Below, one piece after another: positions 56,610-64,000 of a stretch of DNA of 64,000 nt (the stretch's first letter is position 1; the number at the start of each line of letters is the position of its first letter). Made by a program: the position numbers and the translations under genes. The notes under the pieces are model-generated. The model did no database searches. It worked only from the letters and a program-made list of their open reading frames with translations, and had not been told where the DNA came from. Origin of the DNA: Deinococcus metalli (GTDB lineage Bacteria > Deinococcota > Deinococci > Deinococcales > Deinococcaceae); NCBI RefSeq assembly GCF_014201805.1, contig NZ_JACHFK010000001.1, positions 496,001 through 560,000 of the forward strand, given 5' to 3'.

Positions 56610-57413
56610 TCAGCCGCCGATGTCCCGCCGCGTGAACAGGGGCCGGGCCAGCCCGACCAGCACGAGGCCCACCACGGCGCATGCGATCAGAGGCGCGGGA
56701 CTGACCGCGTGCGTCAGCGGCGCGTCTCGCAGCGGTACCGTCCATGGGTTCAGCCACGCGGCGTCCCGCAGCGCGGGCACCTGGGCGCTGAGGGTGTGCA
56801 GCACCATCAGGCCCACGCCCAGACCCGCCCCGACGCCCGCCGCGAGGCCCGGCCGGCCGGTCGCCGCGCCCACTGCGAGGGCGAGCGCCCCGAACACCCA
56901 CGCGCCCAGCGTGAACAGCGCGCTGGTCTCCAGCACCCGACTGGCCGGCAGCGGGGCCTGGAACACCTGGCCCAGCCCCCAGCTCGCCACGAACAGCACG
57001 CCGCCCAGCGCGAGCAGCAGCGTCAGCAGGGCCAGCGTGCGTCCCAGCAGCAGCGCGCCCCGTGACACCGGCTGCGCCAGCGGCCCCTCCAGCCACCCGC
57101 GCCCCTCGTCCCCGGCGATCAGGGCGGCGCCGGTCAGGCCTGCATACACGCTGAGCAGCGCCGGCATCAGCGAGTACAGCCGCCCACCCATGTATCCCGC
57201 CGGGCTGGTGAAGTCCGTGCCGAACAGCGCCTTCAGGGCGTCTGGGAGGTTCTGCACGATCTCGTTCACACTGGGGTCGTTCTTCACCGTGGGGTAGAAC
57301 GCGAGCACCAGCAGCGTGTATGCCAACAGGCCCGCCGACCAGCCCAGCCACGCGCGGCGGTGGTCGGCCAGCGCGTGCTGCCACAGCTCCAGCCACGCCC
57401 GGTCAGCGGTCAT
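56610..57413 (-). CDS. ABC transporter permease
   Basis: 267 residues from the ATG at 57413, overlapping the ATPase gene by 11 bp. Six or so hydrophobic helices, an extracytoplasmic loop TDFTSPAGYMGGRLY and an EGPLAQPVSRGALLLGR coupling region, as in ABC-2-type exporters that pump drugs or lipids. Third gene in a regulator-ATPase-permease unit. Confidence 0.88.
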   Translation of the reverse strand: MTADRAWLELWQHALADHRRAWLGWSAGLLAYTLLVLAFYPTVKNDPSVNEIVQNLPDALKALFGTDFTSPAGYMGGRLYSLMPALLSVYAGLTGAALIAGDEGRGWLEGPLAQPVSRGALLLGRTLALLTLLLALGGVLFVASWGLGQVFQAPLPASRVLETSALFTLGAWVFGALALAVGAATGRPGLAAGVGAGLGVGLMVLHTLSAQVPALRDAAWLNPWTVPLRDAPLTHAVSPAPLIACAVVGLVLVGLARPLFTRRDIGG

Positions 57414-58296
57414 GGCCGGTCCCCCGGTACTCGCCCAGGAAGGCGTCCTCCAGGGTGGGCGGCGTGACGCTGAAGGCGGAAAGCTCCTCGTCCGCCAGCG
57501 CGCGCAGGAGGTCACCGGGCGCGCCTCGCCAGTTCGCGTGCAGCTCGTGCCCTTCTCTAACCACGTCCGTCAGGCCGGGCAGCGCCGTGAAGTCGCGGGT
57601 GGGGGACGCGGCGAAGTGCACGCTCACGCGCTGTGGCAGGCCGGCGGTCAGGGCGGCGAGGTCGTCCACCCGCACGAGGTCGCCCGCGCGGATCAGGCCC
57701 ACGCGGTCCGCCACGCGCTCCACCTCGGTCAGGACGTGGCTGGACAGGAACACCGTGCGGCCCTCCGAGCGCGCTTCCCGCAGCAGCGCCAGCACCGTGT
57801 CCTGCGCCAGGGGATCGAGGCCGTCGGTCGGCTCGTCCAGGATCAACACGTCCGCGCGGGCCGCGAGGGCGGCGCACAGGCCCACCTTCTGCCGGTTGCC
57901 CTTGCTGAGGGTGCCCACCCGCCGGGTCACGTCCAGCGCCAGCCGCCGCGCCACGGTCAGGCTGTGCGCCAGGTCGTGCTGGCCGCGCAGGGCGGCCGCG
58001 CGGCGGATCACCTCGCCCGCCGTCCACTCGGGCCGCAGCTTGATCTCGCCCGGCAGGTAGCCCACGCGGGCATGTACGGCCTCGCGCCCACGCCACACGT
58101 CGTGGCCCAGGATGCGGGCCGATCCGGCGGTCGGCCGCAGGAAGCCGAGCAGCGTGCGGATGGCGGTGGTCTTGCCCGCACCGTTCGGCCCCAGGAACCC
58201 GAAGATCTCGCCGGGCGCGACCTCCAGGGTCATGGGCCGCAGCCCCACGCCCGGCGCGTACTCCTTGCCCAGACCGCTGGTCTCGATGGCGTTCAC
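57403..58296 (-). CDS. ABC transporter ATP-binding protein
   Basis: 297 residues from a GTG at 58296, with GAAGGAGGAG upstream; it overlaps the regulator stop (GTGA). Walker A GPNGAGKTTAIRTLLG, signature LSKGNRQKVGL, Walker B LILDEPTDGLDPLAQ, then a C-terminal region of the drug/export ATPase type. The permease partner follows. Confidence 0.93.
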   Translation of the reverse strand: MNAIETSGLGKEYAPGVGLRPMTLEVAPGEIFGFLGPNGAGKTTAIRTLLGFLRPTAGSARILGHDVWRGREAVHARVGYLPGEIKLRPEWTAGEVIRRAAALRGQHDLAHSLTVARRLALDVTRRVGTLSKGNRQKVGLCAALAARADVLILDEPTDGLDPLAQDTVLALLREARSEGRTVFLSSHVLTEVERVADRVGLIRAGDLVRVDDLAALTAGLPQRVSVHFAASPTRDFTALPGLTDVVREGHELHANWRGAPGDLLRALADEELSAFSVTPPTLEDAFLGEYRGTGHDR

Positions 58297-58748
58297 GTGG
58301 ACTCCTCCTTCGCGCGGTGCCACTCGGCCAGCACCGACGGGAACAGCCGCAGCCACAGGCGGTAGAACGCTGCCATCTCGCGCAGCGGCCCCGGATCGCC
58401 GCCCGGCGGCAGAGCGGCCAGGCCCTCGTCGGCCAGCCGCACCAGTGTGTCCAGCTTGCGGTTGCCCTGCTCGGTCAGGGTGGCCCACGCGTTCGGTTTC
58501 ACGCGGAAACGGTCGGCGCGCTCGCCGGGATTCGGGGCGTGCTCGATCAGCCCCATCAGCGTGAGGTGCTTCAGGCCGGTGCCGACACCCGCGCGGCTGG
58601 ATTGCAGCAGACTGCTCAGCTCGGCGGCGGTGTGCCCGCCCGGCGGCGCACACAGCAGCGCGCCCAGCACCCGCCCGGAGATGCGCGGCATCCCGATCAT
58701 TTCCAGCAGCACCCCCGCCCGCTCGATGAACTGCAGCGGTTCATCCAT
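58293..58748 (-). CDS. GbsR/MarR-type transcription regulator
   Basis: 151 residues from the ATG at 58748. Winged-helix DNA-binding domain ([53 protein letters not shown]) of the GbsR family. It heads an operon with the ABC exporter, so it likely senses the exported compound and represses the unit. TACGCT ends 6 nt before the ATG. A palindrome at 58765-58784 lies at the promoter. Confidence 0.9.
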   Translation of the reverse strand: MDEPLQFIERAGVLLEMIGMPRISGRVLGALLCAPPGGHTAAELSSLLQSSRAGVGTGLKHLTLMGLIEHAPNPGERADRFRVKPNAWATLTEQGNRKLDTLVRLADEGLAALPPGGDPGPLREMAAFYRLWLRLFPSVLAEWHRAKEEST

Positions 58749-58764
58749 TCCATAAGCGTATGAC

Positions 58765-58784
58765 TTTCCAGAACTTTCTGAAAA
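58765..58784 (-). promoter_or_regulatory. Candidate operator of the GbsR-like regulator
   Basis: CAGAA-CT-TTCTG (58769-58780) with flanking TTT/AAA complement. It falls between the TACGCT -10 (58760-58755) and a TTCAGA -35 (58782-58777), so a bound protein would block the promoter. Confidence 0.5.
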
Positions 58785-58846
58785 CTGCGTCGCATCACGT
58801 TCAGACGGCTGGATGCGCCCGGCTCGCTGCGGGACTACCCTGGGGC

Positions 58847-60040
58847 ATGACCCGCACCGCGCCCGCTCCGCTGGCCCCCGCGCCGACCGCCGACCTGCCT
58901 GCGTACACGCCCCTGAACCGCGCCCGCCTGATCGCGCCCGGCCCGGTCGAGGTGGCGCCGGACGTGCTGCTGCAACTCGCACAGCCGCAGATGCACCACC
59001 GCGCCGCAGAAGGCATCGCCAAGCTGATGGAGGCCCGCGCGCAGCTCACGCAGTTGCTGGGCGACCCCTACGACGCCGTGATCACCACCACGTCCGGCAC
59101 CGGGGCCTTCGAGGGCGCGCTGATCAGCACCACGCCGCCCGGCGCCACCGTGGTGAACGCCCAGGCGGGCAAGTTCAGCGAACGCTGGGGCGAGATGGCC
59201 CGGCGCTTCGGCTACGACACCCGGATTGTCGCCCAGCCCTGGGGCGGCGTGCTCGACCCGGACGAGGTCGCGGACGCCGCGAAGGACGCGCATACCCTGC
59301 TGATCACGCACAGCGAGACCAGCACCGGCGCGCTGCACGACCTCCAAGCCATCGCGGCGGCGGCCCGCGCGCAGAACCCCGATCTCATCATCATCGCGGA
59401 CTGCATCACGTCATACGGCGTGGCGGAACTGCGGCCCGCCGCGTGGGGCGTGGACGTGATCGTGTCGGGCAGCCAGAAGGGCACCGCCACGCCGCCCGGC
59501 CTGGGTTTCGTGCTGTTCAGCCCCGAGGTGCAGGAGCGCCTGATCAGGAACCCGGAAAAGGGCTTCTATCTCGACATGACGCGCGAGTTGGCGGGCCAGA
59601 AGGCCGGCAGCACCCCGCAGACGCCGGCCATCAACCTGATCTATGCGCTGTCCACCGCGCTCGAGCGCCTGCTGGCCGTGCCGCTGGAGGTGCTGTGGGC
59701 CGAGCAGCGCTGCAAGACCGACGCGCTGATCGCCGCCGGCACCGTCCTGGGCGCGCCCGCGTGGGCAGCGCGCACCAGCCCCGCGGTCGCCGTGCTCACC
59801 CCGCCCGATGGCCTCACCGGCCGGCAGGTCGCCGCGCGCCTCGCCGCGATGGGCCAGCGGGCGCTGGCCGGCCAGGCCCCACACGAGGACACGGTGTTCC
59901 GAGTGAGCACCATGGGCTATGCCGACCGCTACGACGCCCTGGCGATCGCCGGGGTGCTGGAGGACGCCTTCGCCGGCCTGGGTGTGAAGGTCGAGCGGGG
60001 CGCGGCCGTGCAGGCGGCGTGGGCCGCGCTGAAGGACTGA
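58847..60040 (+). CDS. Class V aminotransferase (alanine-glyoxylate/serine-pyruvate type)
   Basis: 397 residues from the ATG at 58847. PLP lysine K211 in [13 protein letters not shown], with [11 protein letters not shown] for the cofactor phosphate and [13 protein letters not shown]; these match the AGXT/serine-pyruvate aminotransferase branch more than phosphoserine aminotransferase. Links glyoxylate, serine or alanine metabolism. TACCCT is 5 nt upstream (leaderless). It is divergent from the GbsR regulator and ends at a perfect terminator. Confidence 0.9.
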   Translation: MTRTAPAPLAPAPTADLPAYTPLNRARLIAPGPVEVAPDVLLQLAQPQMHHRAAEGIAKLMEARAQLTQLLGDPYDAVITTTSGTGAFEGALISTTPPGATVVNAQAGKFSERWGEMARRFGYDTRIVAQPWGGVLDPDEVADAAKDAHTLLITHSETSTGALHDLQAIAAAARAQNPDLIIIADCITSYGVAELRPAAWGVDVIVSGSQKGTATPPGLGFVLFSPEVQERLIRNPEKGFYLDMTRELAGQKAGSTPQTPAINLIYALSTALERLLAVPLEVLWAEQRCKTDALIAAGTVLGAPAWAARTSPAVAVLTPPDGLTGRQVAARLAAMGQRALAGQAPHEDTVFRVSTMGYADRYDALAIAGVLEDAFAGLGVKVERGAAVQAAWAALKD

Positions 60041-60053
60041 AGAGCCAACGGAG

Positions 60054-60080
60054 GAGGCCGGACAGTCACTGTCCGGCCTC
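60054..60080. terminator. Shared terminator, aminotransferase and tctA
   Basis: GAGGCCGGACAG (60054-60065), TCA loop, perfect complement 60069-60080, then TTCTCGTT. Confidence 0.85.
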
Positions 60081-60098
60081 TTCTCGTTGCGGTGTGGG

Positions 60099-61594
<1,496 letters not shown>

Positions 61595-61595
<1 letters not shown>

Positions 61596-62113
61596 TACAG
61601 CAGTCCTTTCAGCACGCCCGCCGGCAGGCTCAGGCCCAGGCCGCGCGTGAACACCACGTAGGTCACGAGCGCCACGATCAGCGAGATCGCGGTCATCAGG
61701 GCGTAGCGGCGCTCCCCGAAGGCGAAGGCCACGCTGAAGTACATGACGGCGGTGCCGATCACGAAGCCCAGCGGGGCCAGCAGCACGCTGCCCAGCAGGA
61801 AGCCGCCCAGGATCACGCCGGGGCTGCTCAGGTCGGCGGGCGCGTCCGGGTCCGTGTCCTCCTCGGCGGACGGTTCGGCGCGGTCGCCGCGCAGCGTCAG
61901 CGCGGTCAGGATCACGCCCAGCAGTAGCGTGCCGCCCCCGACGATCAGCGGGAACACGCGCGGCCCGACGACCGCGTTGATCCCGAAGGGAATGGCGAAG
62001 GCGCCGAACAGCAGCAGCGCGCCGACGATGGTGACGCCCAGCGCGACCAGCAGGTCCGGGACGCTCACGCCGGAGCGCGGAGCACGGGAAAGGGGCGGAG
62101 TGGGGTCAGACAT
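61595..62113 (-). CDS. tctB: Tripartite tricarboxylate transporter, small membrane subunit TctB
   Basis: 172 residues with four hydrophobic helices and the family's [17 protein letters not shown] near the N-terminal half. AGGAGG lies 8 nt before the ATG. Accessory membrane part for TctA. Confidence 0.92.
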
Positions 62114-62207
62114 CGGGACAGGCCTCCTGGAGCGCGGGAACGAAGCAGCACACGGACGGGGGGGCGGGTGACCGCTGCCGGTGCACGCCGCCCCCGCCGG
62201 CCGAACG

Positions 62208-63161
<954 letters not shown>

Positions 63162-63222
63162 GGGGTACCTCCGGGTGACGGCGCGCAGCGCGGCGTCCGT
63201 GAAGTGGGTTGTGATTGTCCAC

Positions 63223-63251
63223 ACCCTAGCCCCACGTCCCCCTGGTTTCAA
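63223..63251 (-). promoter_or_regulatory. tctCBA promoter
   Basis: -35 TTGAAA (63251-63246), 17-nt spacer, -10 TAGGGT (63228-63223). The start site would lie near 63216, leaving a leader of about 55 nt. Confidence 0.7.
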
Positions 63252-63288
63252 GGCTCGCATGCGTCTGACACGGTGTTCTTCGTGACCA

Positions 63289-63315
63289 CAATGCACAGTG
63301 GTGAACGCAATGCAC
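63289..63315. promoter_or_regulatory. CAATGCAC direct repeats between tctC and sensor kinase
   Basis: CAATGCAC occurs at 63289-63296 and again at 63308-63315, a 19-bp period. Within the first, ACCAC and GTGGT (63285-63302) form an inverted repeat around AATGCACA. The position upstream of the tctC -35 suits a response-regulator binding site. Confidence 0.45.
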
Positions 63316-63366
63316 GTTAGGGCACGGCGCGCTGATGGCCCGGTTCTACAATCGGCATCACGTCCT

Positions 63367-64000
63367 ATGACTGCCTTCCGCCTTCCCCGTTCCGGCCTGC
63401 AGGGCCGGCTGGTGCGCTGGCACCTGCTCGTGCTGTGCGGCATGACGGCCCTGCTGCTGGGCGTGCAGACCCTGCACCTGTACGGCGAGGCGCGTGACCG
63501 GCTGGGCGAGCGCGCCATGACCACCAGCCGCATCGTGGCGACGCTGCCCGAGGTCGTGCGCGCGGCCGAGGCGGGCAACCAGGACGCCGCCCTGAACGCC
63601 GAGGTCAACGCCATGCGCGTGCAGGCCGAGGCGGATTTCATCGTGGTGGGTGACCGCCGCGGCATCCGCCTGGTGCACCCCCTGCAGGACCGCCTGGGCA
63701 AACCCATGGAGGGCGGCGACAACGACGAGCCGCTGTCGGGCCGCGAGGTGATCTCGGTCGCGCGCGGCAGCCTGGGCGTCAGCGTACGCGGCAAGGTGCC
63801 CATCTGGACGGGCGCGCAGCCCGGCACGCAGGTGGTGGGCGTGGTCAGCACCGGCTACCTGATGCCCCAGGCGTGGCACCTCGTCGGTGAGGCGCTGGTC
63901 AGCCTGCTGCCGTGGATCCTGCTCGCGCTGGGCCTGGGCACGCTGGGCGCTGTGTGGGCCGCGCGGCGGCTGCGCGCCGAGATCCTGAATCTGGAGCCCG
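63367..64000 (+). CDS. CitA/DcuS-like sensor histidine kinase, N-terminal part
   Basis: 211 residues visible; the kinase domains lie beyond the right edge. A first membrane helix (about 18-38), a periplasmic PAS-like domain carrying the family's [13 protein letters not shown] and [13 protein letters not shown], and a second helix near 175-195 ([22 protein letters not shown]). This layout is that of citrate/C4-dicarboxylate sensors and fits control of the divergent tctCBA. A TACAAT -10 stands at 63347-63352. A response regulator gene is expected downstream. Confidence 0.85.
   Translation, partial: MTAFRLPRSGLQGRLVRWHLLVLCGMTALLLGVQTLHLYGEARDRLGERAMTTSRIVATLPEVVRAAEAGNQDAALNAEVNAMRVQAEADFIVVGDRRGIRLVHPLQDRLGKPMEGGDNDEPLSGREVISVARGSLGVSVRGKVPIWTGAQPGTQVVGVVSTGYLMPQAWHLVGEALVSLLPWILLALGLGTLGAVWAARRLRAEILNLEP

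Overview
The window looks like chromosomal DNA from a Deinococcus species. It is very GC-rich. GyrA has an RDRM-like 17-bp palindrome (radiation/desiccation response motif) in its promoter, and ClpB has a HAIR-type (HspR) operator. A DdrI-like CRP regulator sits next to gyrA. Many genes have a TANNNT -10 box exactly 5-7 nt before the start codon, the layout of leaderless mRNAs that are common in Deinococcus. Almost everything is housekeeping metabolism, with no phage, IS element, CRISPR array, tRNA or rRNA that I can see.

Layout. 1-3.6 kb: a short-chain dehydrogenase cut by the left edge, etfBA behind a FadR-like palindrome, an outer-membrane barrel-like protein and a CMD-family protein. 3.9-13.2 kb: a Clp AAA+ unfoldase, a beta-lactamase-fold protein, DUF2087 protein plus RadA, a split chromate transporter and ClpB. 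13.7-20.4 kb: a CrtC/AttH-like lipoprotein and the complete livKHMGF branched-chain amino acid importer. 20.6-24.5 kb: divergent glutamine synthetases of type I and type III. 24.6-31.4 kb: AAC(3)-like acetyltransferase, FprA-type ferredoxin reductase, CRP regulator, gyrA and an S51 peptidase. 31.5-35.1 kb: three overlapping roadblock/LC7 genes, then hemB, a dual-specificity-like phosphatase and an HmoB-like heme monooxygenase in one overlapping unit, then a small lipoprotein. 35.2-38.5 kb: sdhCDAB. 38.7-42.7 kb: a small hypothetical gene and two related lipoprotein genes. 42.8-47.7 kb: a leucine operon (leuC, LysE-type exporter, unknown gene, leuD, leuB). 47.8-53.3 kb: DinB-like protein, winged-helix regulator, a tiny repeat peptide, AsnC regulator, lysine 2,3-aminomutase, an AT-richer DUF4274 gene and a class III aminotransferase. 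53.4-60.0 kb: pheA, CoA-disulfide-reductase-like enzyme, CAP-domain protein, a regulated ABC exporter and a class V aminotransferase. 60.1-64 kb: tctCBA tricarboxylate transporter divergent from a CitA/DcuS-like sensor kinase cut by the right edge.

The most striking signal is a complete leucine attenuator before leuC. A leaderless 20-codon peptide gene carries three consecutive CTT leucine codons, a codon seldom used here. It is followed by an antiterminator hairpin that overlaps and excludes a perfect 10-bp terminator with a T tract. Other regulatory signals worth attention are a near-identical 20-bp element before both a winged-helix regulator and kamA, and paired CAATGCAC repeats between tctC and the sensor kinase.
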